Below, one piece after another: positions 1 to 10,078 of a stretch of 64,000 bases of DNA. Both the position numbers and the translations under genes were made by a program. Origin of the DNA: Carposina sasakii (Eukaryota; Arthropoda; Insecta; Lepidoptera; Carposinidae); the NCBI GenBank assembly GCA_014607495.2, contig CP053173.1, forward strand, positions 620,001-684,000. The letters are read 5' to 3'. Numbering within the stretch: the stretch's first letter is position 1; each line of letters begins with the position of its first letter. The notes below the pieces were generated by a model that was not told where the DNA came from, did not search any database, and saw only the letters and a list, made by a program, of their open reading frames with translations.

Positions 1-295
1 TATTTATTTATTAACTTACATAAATAAAATATATCACATTAGAAACAAAAATCTTAAAAAGATGAAAGAATAGGTACATTATAAAGAAATATTTTTGTGA
101 GCCTAATATACTTCACGGCAAGTTAATTTCTAAATTTTAACTCCTCAACCACACTCTTCAGTGTTAAATCACACAGAACAGGACGTATAACAATGGGAGG
201 GTATAAAAAAGCAACCGAAAGGGGTGATTCTATAAAGGGGAGTATTTTTAGATACTTACGTATCCAAAATACTTAACGGTATTTATTACGTTCTT

Positions 296-540
296 TCATT
301 TTTTATTTTTTTAACACACTACACAACACATTAAACCTAGTCCCACATTAAGATCCCTAAGATCTTGTGTCGTGGGTACTAAGCAACGGTATATAAATAA
401 ATAGATAAATATAGAAACATCCATGACTCGGACACAAACATCGATATTCATCATATCAATGTTTGCACCTACCGGGATTCAAACCCAGGACCTACGGAGT
501 CGCAGGCAGGTTCACTACCTACTAGACCAATCGGCCGTCA
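296..540 (-). repeat. SINE family C, near full-length copy
   Basis: Read on the minus strand, the unit starts with a tRNA-like head that contains a B-box-like stretch GGGTTTGAATCCC, runs through a unique body, and ends in an A-rich tail seen on the plus strand as the T-rich run near 296-313. The same body recurs at 44527-44640, 48215-48425 and 55735-55968. The tRNA-derived origin is inferred from the box motifs. Age is unknown and no target duplication was found. Confidence 0.75.
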
Positions 541-654
541 AATCTTATTTAGTACCTTCCCACTTACCTAGTTATTCATAGACGCAAGTAAGTAAGGGAT
601 TATTTATTTTAAATATAATATGTACTATAGTATAGGTAGTTGAGAGTATGAAGG

Positions 655-695
655 ACATAAGCCACATTCTGTAGTCCACGCGGACGATATCGCGG
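655..695 (+). repeat. Fragment of a Helitron-like 3' end
   Basis: A short stretch reads CTGTAGTCCACGCGGACG followed by a degenerate TATCGCGGG. It matches the terminal hairpin region of the Helitron-like copies at 23227-23551 and 39370-39612, but lacks the closing CACTAG. The rest of 541-1051 shows nothing I recognise. Confidence 0.5.
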
Positions 696-1051
696 GAAAA
701 ACTAATATGTAATATAATAAATACTTTACGTCACGTGAAAGCTTAAAAAAATCCAAGGTCATCACACCCGCAGGCACACAATGCAGATGTGCCCCGCCGA
801 CACCCTGTTATATTCACTATGGGTGCGCCCACCACCGGGCCCTACACCCTCCACTGACCCTCGGATCTGATAAGATAACTCATAACTGCGAAAACAGGCA
901 TTTGCACTAACTACAATCGCCACGAGAAACCAGACCCGAGCACCTGTTATATTTTAATGTATTAAGCCCAAGCTCACTCTCGGTCGTTTGGTTGCTGTTA
1001 AGGTATACCTAACCTATTGTAATTTGTTTGATATGACTAACTGGTTCGAAG

Positions 1052-1438
1052 TAGGGTTACCAGATGAAAAAATCAAAAGACCGGAGAAAAGGCCTGATTT
1101 CCATGGAAAAGTCCTGAGAATTTATACAGTTAAAAATTTTTTTCTCTCAAAAACGTATTATTATCGTTTGATACACTGCGGATATAGCTCACGCGTTGCA
1201 ACTTGCACATCGCACTCAAAGTGGCGGCGCGGCGGGGCGGGGTTGTTACCAAAAGATTATTTTTAGTTTGTTTCACTTGGATAAATAAGTATAGATTCTA
1301 ACTGTTCAGTTTTTACCAATAGAAGATTATTGTTAGTTGATTGAAGAGATCTTTAAAAATCCTGAGATATCACGAGATTTGCAAAATCCGGCCGCAATCC
1401 TGAGAAAAGTCTAAAAATCCTGAGATATGGTAACCCTA
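1052..1438. mobile_element. hAT-like MITE, TIR TAGGGTTACCA
   Basis: An 11-bp perfect terminal inverted repeat (TAGGGTTACCA at 1052-1062, TGGTAACCCTA at 1428-1438) bounds 387 bp. The 7-bp sequence TTCGAAG directly flanks both ends (1045-1051 and 1439-1445) as a target duplication. The interior repeats the phrase ATCCTGAGA several times. hAT elements normally make 8-bp duplications, so the superfamily call is inferred from TIR similarity to the 4854-5275 element. The open frame inside it is not a gene. Confidence 0.8.
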
Positions 1439-1453
1439 TTCGAAGGGTCGCTA

Positions 1454-1625
1454 ATTAAAAATACATACATACATATAATCGCGCATTTATCCCTTACGGG
1501 GTAGGCAGTGCACCAAGGGCCGATAGAACCACATGGTGCCACTTCTGACAAATTTTGAGGGTATTGTAGAGACGTACAAGTTTGGTTAGTAGTGACAGGT
1601 GGTCGCCTACAAAACACCAAGACCC
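1454..1625 (-). repeat. SINE family D, copy 1
   Basis: On the minus strand this copy ends in GCCTACCCCGTAAGGGATAA, then an ATTATATGTATGTATG-type tail. It matches the copy at 38888-39056. The terminal block resembles the 3' end of the RTE-like LINE at 10079-12575, including the GCGTGATTAT step and the GTATGTAT tail. The head of the element was not delimited. Confidence 0.65.
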
Positions 1626-1645
1626 TCTTGTCCCTCTACTGACTT

Positions 1646-3286
1646 GTACAGTATGCCCGGGAAGAGAAGCAGCTGTAGTATTATACGTTTTTTTCACTCC
1701 CAGAGCAGCATAGAAAAATGAAAAGCTAGTTAAAAAATAAATAAAATACAACAAAATTATCAGTTTTATAATTAGTAGGACAAGCCATTTTCCATATTCG
1801 TAACATATCAAGCAACATCCAATATGGGCATTGCATACGATCCTTTGTGACTTTAATCCCGAATAGGTACCGAAGCCCTGTCCGGATATACAGGTGTTTG
1901 TGACAGACAGGCAAATATTTATATGCAGACTTCAGACCATGATTCTGAGGTGAAAACCACTGAAAATTTTGACAGTGAAATTCCAAAATTTTCCGACTTT
2001 TTTAATTTTTTCAAAATAAATAATTAGTGTGGTTCTTTTAAGTGGGCCTTAGATAATGACTTAAAAATAAAATTTTAACCTTTACATGATTTTCAAAAAA
2101 ATGTTGCGCGCATAAAAGTTTAATTAATTGATCAACCCCAATGGAGAGTCACAAGTGATCCAAAAACAGCAAAAGCAACTAGTCACAGGATCACCCGATA
2201 CAATTGGCGCGGAAAGCACACATTCATCATAATCAAAATAAAAATGCATTTTCTGCGAGTAAGAACTGAGTTCTGAGAGTACCTACACAGTCGTATAACT
2301 CAACAATATGGTACTTACTTGTTCAGTATTTGCCTGGCTGTTACCTACACCCTGAATCTAGTCCTGTACCTAGTCTATGACAGGACCTAATAAGCCTGCC
2401 TTACCTACTGTCTAAAATTTGTCCTCAGCCCTCGGTAGATCCACGAAATGGCACCTCTATAATGTAATCGCTCCATGACCCGGCCCTTCTAAGGTTTCAG
2501 GATCAATAGCCAGCCACCCAGCGATTCGTTAGTTAATATATTTTCACAAAATTAAACTTTCAGCTTTGAATTACACAGTAATTTGCTTTTCGTCGAAATT
2601 TCAGCTTACAGCCAAAATCTGTTCTTTGTCTTAGATAATGGATGCTGTTAATGAAATTGTTTTAAATTTTAATTACTCTTTACTAGTTGCTATCTTAAAA
2701 GGAATTCAGCATTTCAGCAAAGAAATTTTTAATTCAACACATAGGCTACATTCTGTAGTCCACGCGGACAACGTCGCGGGCAACAGTTAGTAACAACATA
2801 AACGTTAAAGTTTGAAGATGTTTGTTACTCTTTCAAGCAAAAGCTACTAAACTGATTTTGATAAAATTTACATAAGTCAATAACATGTTACATATAAGCA
2901 TTTTATATGTAACATGTTATTAAATGAAGTCGGTTGAAATGAAAAATTCTATAGACATATTTTTCACAAAAATATCTAGATAAATAAATAATAATTTTGC
3001 TTACAAAGAACATTGGTAAACATAATTTGACCAAAATCATTGTCTATAGCCAATATTTCATATTTCGATTTACCTCAGAAGCCAAATTAAATTACGGTTG
3101 TATAAAACAACTAGCCAACTATGTTTGTAAACTATTATTACTAATATAAACTAAACTAATTATTGGTATAGCTAAAATCAATTTAGATTTGATATTGAGA
3201 TAGTCTTTAATTGCTGGTTCGACGGATCTGAGATAAACCGGTACTTTGGCAAATATTTTTATTTACTAAATAAATATAGATGTACT
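1646..3286. other. No gene seen; degraded repeat pieces
   Basis: This AT-rich stretch has no convincing gene. At about 2740-2785 there is a degenerate Helitron-like 3' end (CTGTAGTCCACGCGGAC), followed at 2800-2880 by a piece resembling the opposite end of that family (TGTTTGTTACTCTTTCA). The order is scrambled relative to intact copies. Nothing else is recognised. Confidence 0.5.
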
Positions 3287-3295
3287 AAATAAATG

Positions 3296-3549
3296 CCGCG
3301 TGGTGCCGGCAGAGTAGAGTTTGTACCACCCCTGCCTACCCGTGGGTATCGTACGAGGCGATTAAGGGTTTCCGGAAGGTGGGCAGCAGCGCCTCCCGTA
3401 CTGATAACATAGTCCGAAAATCATACTGCGCTCACCAACCCGCCTTCCCAGCGTGGTGACTATAGGCAAAACCGTTCTGTGGCAGTAGCCTTGTGGCGTG
3501 CCCTGGGGGAGGCCTACGTCCAGCAGTGGACTGCAATAGGCTGAAGAAA
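3296..3549 (+). repeat. SINE family A, full-length copy
   Basis: This copy runs from the CCGCGTGGTGCCGGCAG head to the tail block GGCCTACGTCCAGCAGTGGA and CTGCAATAGGCTGAAG. It is flanked by a 9-bp target duplication, AAATAAATG, at 3287-3295 and 3550-3558. The last 50 bases match the 3' end of the LINE fragments at 20774-20860 and 46804-47352, so mobilisation by that LINE is inferred. No clear tRNA or 5S head was recognised. Confidence 0.8.
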
Positions 3550-3598
3550 AAATAAATGTTAGTGTACTTAATAAAGAAATGTTTAAGATTTAGGCTAG

Positions 3599-3691
3599 GG
3601 AAGACCTGGAGGAAATAAAAACGCGAAGGGTAAAAACCGAACGGGATGGCGGAGATCTGTGAAGGCCTATCTAGGGGACATAGAAACTTAA
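3599..3691 (+). pseudogene. Possible C-terminal stub of a LINE reverse transcriptase
   Basis: A short open frame ends at a TAA at 3689-3691 and reads GWRRSVKAYLGDIET before the stop. The W-R-x-S-V-x-A-Y pattern resembles the C-termini of the two RTE-type ORFs in this window. The stub sits between two imperfect 34-bp direct repeats (3561-3594 and 3728-3761), which may be the duplicated target. The family is uncertain. Confidence 0.4.
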
Positions 3692-4145
3692 TGAAATAAA
3701 TATCGATGTAGCTACTAAGTGAATTTCAGTGTACTAAATAAACAAATGTTTAGGATTTAGGGTGCTTTTTATACACATTGTATAAAACTAAGATAAATAA
3801 TACTTTTTATACATACTCGCTTTTTCTGCACCAATCTCTTTGTCAATGTAGGTATGGAATATCATTGTGATCGTTTAAAATGCTCGATATAATAAATCAA
3901 ATCATATAAATACACGCCCACTAGGTATGTGTTTAATATTGTGTAAGATCGATACATCAAAGTTAAGCAATGATGTGGTTGATTTGTTATTGGATGGGCA
4001 CACGCGTAGGTGTTCGCGCAACCTATTCTTATTTACAAGGTCAGTTCTAACAAACAAATTATAATTTTCAAAGAAATAATATAATCTAATAGGCTAGAAA
4101 CGTCACATGACTTTGAAACATCCAACCTAATGATTTTATGGTGGC

Positions 4146-4248
4146 CTAGCAGTCGCCCGAGACTTTGCTCATGTAATCTTTAGCAGGCATTCTAAAGTTG
4201 TACCCTTTCCCGTGATACTTCCGAAATCTTTTCCTAATTCTTCCCGAT
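4146..4248 (-). CDS. Candidate last exon of a small secreted protein
   Basis: On the minus strand an open frame follows an AG at 4250-4249 and runs 1 nt plus 33 codons to a TAG at 4148-4146. The peptide is strongly basic. It contains RIRKRFRKYHGKGYNF near its start, a possible dibasic processing site, and ends in a single Cys. The exon at 7825-7960 finishes with AG of a split codon, and the first A here would complete AGA (Arg), so the phases match. The weak point is the acceptor: the tract before the AG is poor in pyrimidines and has other AGs just upstream. No polyadenylation signal was found close downstream. The family was not recognised. It could be a chance frame, or the true last exon may lie outside the window. 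Confidence 0.33.
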
Positions 4249-4853
4249 CTACCTACTTACATACCCGAAGGAATAATGCCAAATTTGAGCTAACAACAAC
4301 GTTCATTAGCTTTGGGGCACCTATCAATACACTCAATTCATCTCAGCCATTGAAAAATAACCACCTCCTCGAGCAAGGGAAATAATTACCACTTAAAATA
4401 TCGGCGTTAAAAGGATGTCCACATGTTAAAGCGACTCTAGAATGGCAGACCCTAAGCTGGGACGTAAAAAAGATGGACGATAACGTTCATCAAGTAAAAT
4501 TTTAACGGTTCAAGCTCATCCAAGAAGAAAGATAGCTGATTTAGGGGCGCAACACACTACGTCACCATGGTAGCGCAACCAGTCTCATCTGGCTACTTGT
4601 TATGCCAAATACCAGCGGTATAAATAAACGAATAGTTTTTTATGCCTACTCATTTGATCCTGATTTATGGCTATAAGCTCATATGAATATGAATTTACAG
4701 GCGTATCGGATATCTTTTTTGACAGTTCAGGTTAATGCCTTTTTCAAATACATAAGTATAAGTTTCAATGAGTGATTATTATTTTCTGCTGTCAATAAAG
4801 ATTAAGAATAAGCCAATACTGATCTGGACCCATGTTATATCATACCCATATCA

Positions 4854-5275
4854 TAGGGTTGCCATCTCAAAACTTTGAAAACCAGGATTTGAAGAAGAAA
4901 TACTAGGACATTTCGATTAAAAGCCAGGACTAAATACATGTGCGAGCCCAGTGACAATACGATTGGAGAGAGTTAGTGGCGTGAGAATTTCAAAACATAG
5001 GTCTTTAACACATTCAGTGCCGGCGACTACGTATTTGTTTCTTGTAGGCTTTCTAGAGTCGCCGCTGACGCTTATTTGCGACGTCTCACTAGGCGTTGAC
5101 CTGATGTCGGCACCGGGCATGCTAAGTCTGACTGGCTAAACATAAGGACAAATTATAAATATAACATCTGTAACTACTATGTTTATGATCAAATAAAGAA
5201 TTATCTTACTATCCAGCCTAGGACACCCCAAAAAGCAGGACATGTCCTGGGAAAACAGGACGGTTGGCAGCCCTA
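4854..5275. mobile_element. hAT-like MITE, perfect 8-bp target duplication
   Basis: The ends are TAGGGTTGCCA at 4854 and TGGCAGCCCTA at 5275, an 11-bp inverted repeat with one mismatch. The 8-bp sequence CCATATCA occurs directly outside both ends (4846-4853 and 5276-5283). An 8-bp duplication with this type of TIR is typical of hAT elements. The element is 422 bp and has no transposase. The two open frames inside it, on opposite strands, are not considered genes. Confidence 0.88.
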
Positions 5276-5383
5276 CCATATCACCATTGCAAACTGTCAA
5301 AAAAGATAACTGATAAGGGGCTGGTTTCTCATCGCGACTGCAGTAGCTTGTGTCCATATCATGAGTTGTCAATTTCGAGGGAC

Positions 5384-7449
5384 AAGTCAGGTCAGGTTAT
5401 AACGCCTGGTGATGGGTAACCATCAGTTGGAAATAAGCTAGTGTCATTTTGGTAACGCGCCTGGCTACGTGGCCACTGGTAACCGACTGAAAATAGCGCC
5501 TTTAGGTGAAATTTTACGAAGAGATTAAACCCTGAAAGGGCTAAAGTTTTTACGCAAGAGCGGTATTTAAGTTTACAGCCGCCATTTTGAATTAAGAGTA
5601 ATGATTTAATTTCGGCGAAAGCCGTTCTGTTGGATTCGGGAATGTGATTTTAGATGTAAATAAATAGTTACTGTCGAATTGAGAAACTTCCTCATTTTAA
5701 GTCGGTTAATAAAATTGAAGTTTTTAAACGTGAGTAAATATACATAGATATCGTACATCGAAGATTATTCAGATGTAATTTTTTTTTAAATTATTTATTG
5801 GCACTGGTACAAGTCCTTTCACCATAACAATATTTGAACAATCACCTAACTAAATATACAAACGATAATATGAAAAAATGTATAAGAATAAAAGGTCTAG
5901 TCTAATCTCAAGTCTACTAATTAATACTAACACTTCAGTACAGAACACTATTCCACTATTCAATTAACTCAATTTCTTCTATTTTTCTTTAAATTTCGAT
6001 TTCCGTTTTTCTGATAAATTAATATTAATTTTGGTAGTTTTCAGCGTTTTGTAACATTTTCTTCAAGTTTATCGGGTTTACCACAGTTTCGTTTCCTTCC
6101 TGTTCGTCATCATAGAGCTGTTCCTGTTTTTTCTGTTTCAGAGTTTTATATGTGTGTCGTTCCTCTTTAAAATTATGACACTCTTCAATTAAATGCTTTG
6201 CATCGCAATTTGAATTTTTTTGTTAAATGTTGCTAGCTCATCGTTCTATTGAAGCCTCGCATCAGCACAGATTTTTTATAAATGGCAATAAATTGAAGAA
6301 AAAAAAAAACGCACAATATTTCTTGTAACTATGTAAACGAGCAATAAAATAAAAATAAATTATTAATAAATGCTACCTTTCTTATGAAATTTATTAGCAC
6401 TAAACGGCAGGTCGGTACATTTAACTTTGAAATTATATTAATCAAATTAGCCAGCAGCCATTTTGTGCGCTCGTAAAATTAACATTCACATACCTTTGGG
6501 ACGTATCTATGTCTTAGATGAGGTCAAAATAATACTTACGCCCCTATTAATAGTGGTGGTGGTAGATTTACCTCTTGAGGGGACTTGGGTGAGGGGTAGT
6601 AGTATTTGTTGTCTTGGATATAAAAGTAATTTTTGAATGGTTGAAGTATGGATCTACGATTAATGATATGAGGGTAAGTTTCCACTTGTGAAACTTTAGT
6701 CTTCGGTTTAATTTTAAATGACGTCTATGAGACATGTTGTCTTGTATGTTTTTAGCAACAAAAAAAAACAAATACAGTATGTATGCTAATTCGCGGATTG
6801 CACTTATGGAGTATCTAGTTAGATACGCTATGTAAAAGTTTTTACACATTCTGCCTACATTATGCACTTTTGGTAGAATAAAGGGACAATTGCCAAAAAG
6901 TGCAAAAAGCAAATGTGCCCTTATTTTACCGAAGGTGCGTTAATAATGTCCAGCGAATAAATACCTTAAGCAGACATTTGCAATAACAATGAGTCTATTT
7001 TGAAAATAAATTAACCAGTACCTAGTGTTTGTTTAACAAATTATAGGAGATACCTTCTCTATGAATGTCTTGTTTAAATTGTTTAATGTATTCAACATAA
7101 CGTAATATGCAGACGTTATCATAATATTATTATATGTCTATCCACAAGTTTACTAGAGTTCGATATATCTTCATGAAAATGAGAATGATTAACTATAAAC
7201 CATTCAAATATAGGTCTATAGTAGTGAAGCGAGCACAGCGAGCGCATAAAATTAACCAATGAACGTTTAAATTCGTAACGTTAAGCAATATGTATAAATA
7301 TAATATAGGTACTTATTGCGGTCAATAAGCAGGTAGCCTATGTACCACATGGTCCGTTGACAGATTGCATAACATGTTTGTTTTGCTTGCTCTAAACAAC
7401 CTCATTTTCTTAAAAAAAATACCTGACTGCGTAAAAATTTCGTTTTAGT
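5384..7449. other. No gene or intact repeat recognised
   Basis: Mostly AT-rich unique-looking sequence. A block at about 5320-5380, upstream of this interval, resembles 57330-57392 and ends in a CGAGGG step. A motif GCGAGCACAGCGAGCG near 7216 recurs near 48873. The 114-residue minus-strand frame at 6568-6912 has low-complexity composition and no recognisable domain, so it is not called. Confidence 0.4.
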
Positions 7450-7461
7450 ATCACTCTCATG

Positions 7462-7673
7462 TCTGCCCGTGGTTATCGTACGAGGCGATTAACGGTTTCC
7501 GTGAGGTGCGCAGCAGCGCCTCCCGTGTTGACAACATAGTCCAAAATACAAATTGCGGTCACCAACCCGCCTGCCCAACGTGGTGACTATGGACAAATAC
7601 CCCCCATAGCAGTCTTGTGGCGCGCCCTGGGGAAGGCCTACGTCCAGCAGTGGACTGCAATAGGCTGATGATG
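7462..7673 (+). repeat. SINE family A, 5'-truncated copy
   Basis: The copy starts inside the family at TCTGCCCGTGG and runs to CTGCAATAGGCTGATG. It is flanked by a 12-bp duplication with one mismatch: ATCACTCTCATG at 7450-7461 and ATCACTATCATG at 7674-7685. A 5' truncation with a target duplication is what LINE-type target-primed insertion produces. Confidence 0.8.
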
Positions 7674-7824
7674 ATCACTATCATGATTAAGACGAATGTA
7701 ATGACACCTCTCAAGCTCAAATACGACAAGCTGTTTTAGTTAGAGTGTACCAAAGAATACATAGATCTCGATATCATAACCCGACTTCGCCAGAATGAGG
7801 GTAGAACAAAATTTAAAAACTTAC

Positions 7825-7960
7825 CTAGGCTTGTGATAGGTCGGGTTGCTGTTAGTCTTGAGAATGTCGGCGTTGGGGACGGACGTCGGCAGCGCATGCT
7901 CTCGCTCCAGCTCACTCTCATAGCTTTCTAGTGGTACGTGCTTCCCGGGTAACGGGTCGG
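7825..7960 (-). CDS. Internal coding exon of an unidentified host gene
   Basis: On the minus strand, a pyrimidine-rich tract ending TTTCTTTTGTTCCAG at 7961 precedes 136 nt, which end at a consensus donor, CTAG|GTAAGT (GTAAGT at 7824-7819). Only one of three frames is open: two leading bases, 44 codons, then AG of a split codon. The peptide begins DPLPGKHVPLESYESELE and ends SNPTYHKP. It is hydrophilic, acidic early on, and has no Cys. NPTY fits the NPxY pattern, but if the protein is secreted this is probably incidental. Third codon positions are richer in G and C than the surrounding AT-rich DNA, and no repeat in the window matches it. The entry phase fits the exon at 30295-30337, giving Ala at the junction. 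The family is not recognised. Confidence in coding status is good; which exons it joins is inferred. Confidence 0.72.
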
Positions 7961-8253
7961 CTGGAACAAAAGAAATTTTATATTAGGTTACATTTTTTTT
8001 AATAATTAATAGGCCAATGAAATGTTCTAATAAGTTGATACTCGTATAGTGCTTAAGTCGAGCATCTCAATCATGATTGACAATCTTGAAGCTGGAAGAT
8101 TCTTAAGCTGATATCTTAGTTTGTGTAAATTTTTTAGAAAAAGTAAAATGATATCTTGCCCTGAAGATCCTGCTACAAACACAAAATGCAACGTAAATAT
8201 AACAAAGAGCCATAATTGGTACCATACGACTGTTATAAAAACAGGGGGGGGGG

Positions 8254-8539
8254 GGTCTACTCTGAAGTGACGATAAACGAAGTATCGGCCGAATATCGAG
8301 GAGAACTTCCTTCGATCGGATCAGTCGCGCCGTTTTTTCATTCGGTCCGATCGAACTCTATTTGACAGGTATAAGGCTAGATAATAGAAAGCTTATAATA
8401 TTAGTCAATGTGAATTATTCTCTATGGTTCCGAATGAGTTGTGAACATCCAAAGCAATTTCGTAGTAGGGTCAAAGACTTCGATTCGGTCGGGCTTCGGT
8501 CGGACTGAAAGATTCGAAAGCGGTATTTCAGAGTAGACC
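8254..8539. mobile_element. MITE, TIR GGTCTACTCTGAA
   Basis: A 13-bp perfect terminal inverted repeat (8254-8266 and 8527-8539) encloses 286 bp with no transposase. The interior has further inverted GATCGGA/TCCGATC motifs. The left end abuts a run of 12 G and the right end is followed by AGGGGG, so a G-run target duplication is possible but cannot be delimited. The superfamily is unknown. Confidence 0.75.
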
Positions 8540-8614
8540 AGGGGGTGCTTTCAAATAAATTTAAATGATTAGCTAGATAGACAGTAGCGATGCAAACATA
8601 CATACAAACGGCTG

Positions 8615-8690
8615 TTTACCCATAATAGGGTAGCCAGAACTGCAGGATCATTAAGGAGATCTCACAACCACGCTAACACCGGGCCAGAAA
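8615..8690 (-). repeat. SINE-like family E fragment
   Basis: Contains GGGTAGCCAGAACTGCAGGA followed by TCATTAAGGAGATCTCACA, the reverse complement of the tail half of the family whose clearest copy is 56005-56232. Both ends are degraded. Confidence 0.55.
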
Positions 8691-9443
8691 GGTTTGTGCC
8701 ACTGCAATTCCATTGATTGATCATTGAGTTTCAAATGTCAAGAATGAATGGTGAAAAAAGCCGTGACATTTCACAGACTAGATCGATTTTATTGATAAAC
8801 ATCTTGATATTGTTACGATTTAATAAGTTATTGACACTGCCATTAATAACTACACCGCTTTTCCCCCTACCGAATAAACGCCGACATTTTATATTCTCAC
8901 TAGCGGACGCCCACGACTTTGTCCGCCTAAACTTTAGAATTCCATTGTACATGCATCTCTTCTTTTATGTTGTATTCCATATTTCTTTTCGTGTATGTGC
9001 AATAAAGAATAAGAATTCCCATTATTTTTCGTTACCGTGATAATTTTGCCAAATCTTAGCGGATGTCTGCCTTCTTACTAAATTTCATCGTATCAATTCT
9101 TACTTATCATAACTTATCATGATCGGAAAAATCATAAAATTATTCCCTAAGTGTTGTGTTAAGGGCAGGAAGATGTTGATGATGGGCAAAATAAAACTTA
9201 TTTCACTAAACAGATTATAAGTTTACCCTGTCTGCCAAAATAGGCCAACTTTAACCACAAAATACTTGTCCTCGTTCGCAAACTTTAAAATCTTTTCAAC
9301 ATTCAAGTTGTTAATTTCGCTTTAATTCCAGGGACCATGGTTTAATGGTAGTTCTGAAGTTTAAATACGGCCATGATGCCTTCGGGACCCTTGTGATATA
9401 AATTGATTAAATCCTTCAATTTTAGGTGTATTACTATTACAAG

Positions 9444-9784
9444 CGGTCATATCCCAGTGGTTAAGACGTGCACCTTCCAAGCGGGAGGCGTAAGTTCGAT
9501 CCCAGTCACGGGACTGCACCAATGAATTTATTTAATGTACAGACTTTAATGTTGCAAAATTGTCACTTAGCTCGTGCCTCGGAAAGCACGTAAAACCGTT
9601 GGTCCTGCGCTTGATCTCTCTCCGGTCGTGTCGGCTTTCCGTCCCATCGGACTATGAGAGTGAGGGAATAGAAAGTGCATCTGTGTTTGCGCACACACTT
9701 GTGCACTATAATATCTCCTGCGTACCTGGCCAATCTCCGTAGCGATTGGTCGCCTTGACCGAAATACGGTCGGAGATCATCATC
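9444..9784 (+). repeat. SINE family B, complete tRNA-derived copy
   Basis: The head is tRNA-like, with CCCAGTGGTTAAGACG in the A-box position and GTTCGATCCC in the B-box position. The body ends in GATCATCATC. A perfect 8-bp duplication, ATTACAAG, lies at 9436-9443 and 9785-9792. Minus-strand copies sit at 44912-45146 and 51753-51907. The head is too diverged in the anticodon arm to be called a functional tRNA. A 60-residue frame inside the body is not a gene. Confidence 0.85.
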
Positions 9785-10078
9785 ATTACAAGTGTTGGGA
9801 AATTTGAATGGGTAGGTATGCTAGGAGAGTACAATATACCGTTTCTTTGTAAATGCAACTGTTTGAAGGTTTAGGTTTATGTGTTTGATTTTACCTAAGT
9901 ATATCAAAACAGCTAGATATAGCTGGATGAAAGATAGAGGGATAAAATATAATACCCAACATATATAAAGATACAAAAGAGAAAACGGGTTACTTATTTT
10001 GAAAAAAATATCAATTTCTGTATAAAAATTGTCTGTTATTATGTACTATATATTATTTTATGTACCTAATAATAGTAG

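Noticed and set aside
988..1266. 92-residue plus-strand open frame
   Set aside because: Begins at a non-ATG codon and runs into the hAT-like MITE starting at 1052.
6568..6912. 114-residue minus-strand open frame
   Set aside because: No recognised domain, a composition like random AT-rich DNA, and no supporting splice or start context.
7210..7235. GCGAGCACAGCGAGCG motif shared with 48873
   Set aside because: Too short to define an element; probably a remnant of an old repeat or chance in a biased motif.
9560..9742. 60-residue frame repeated at 44716-45054 and 51748-52023
   Set aside because: The shared peptide comes from SINE family B bodies and not from a gene family.
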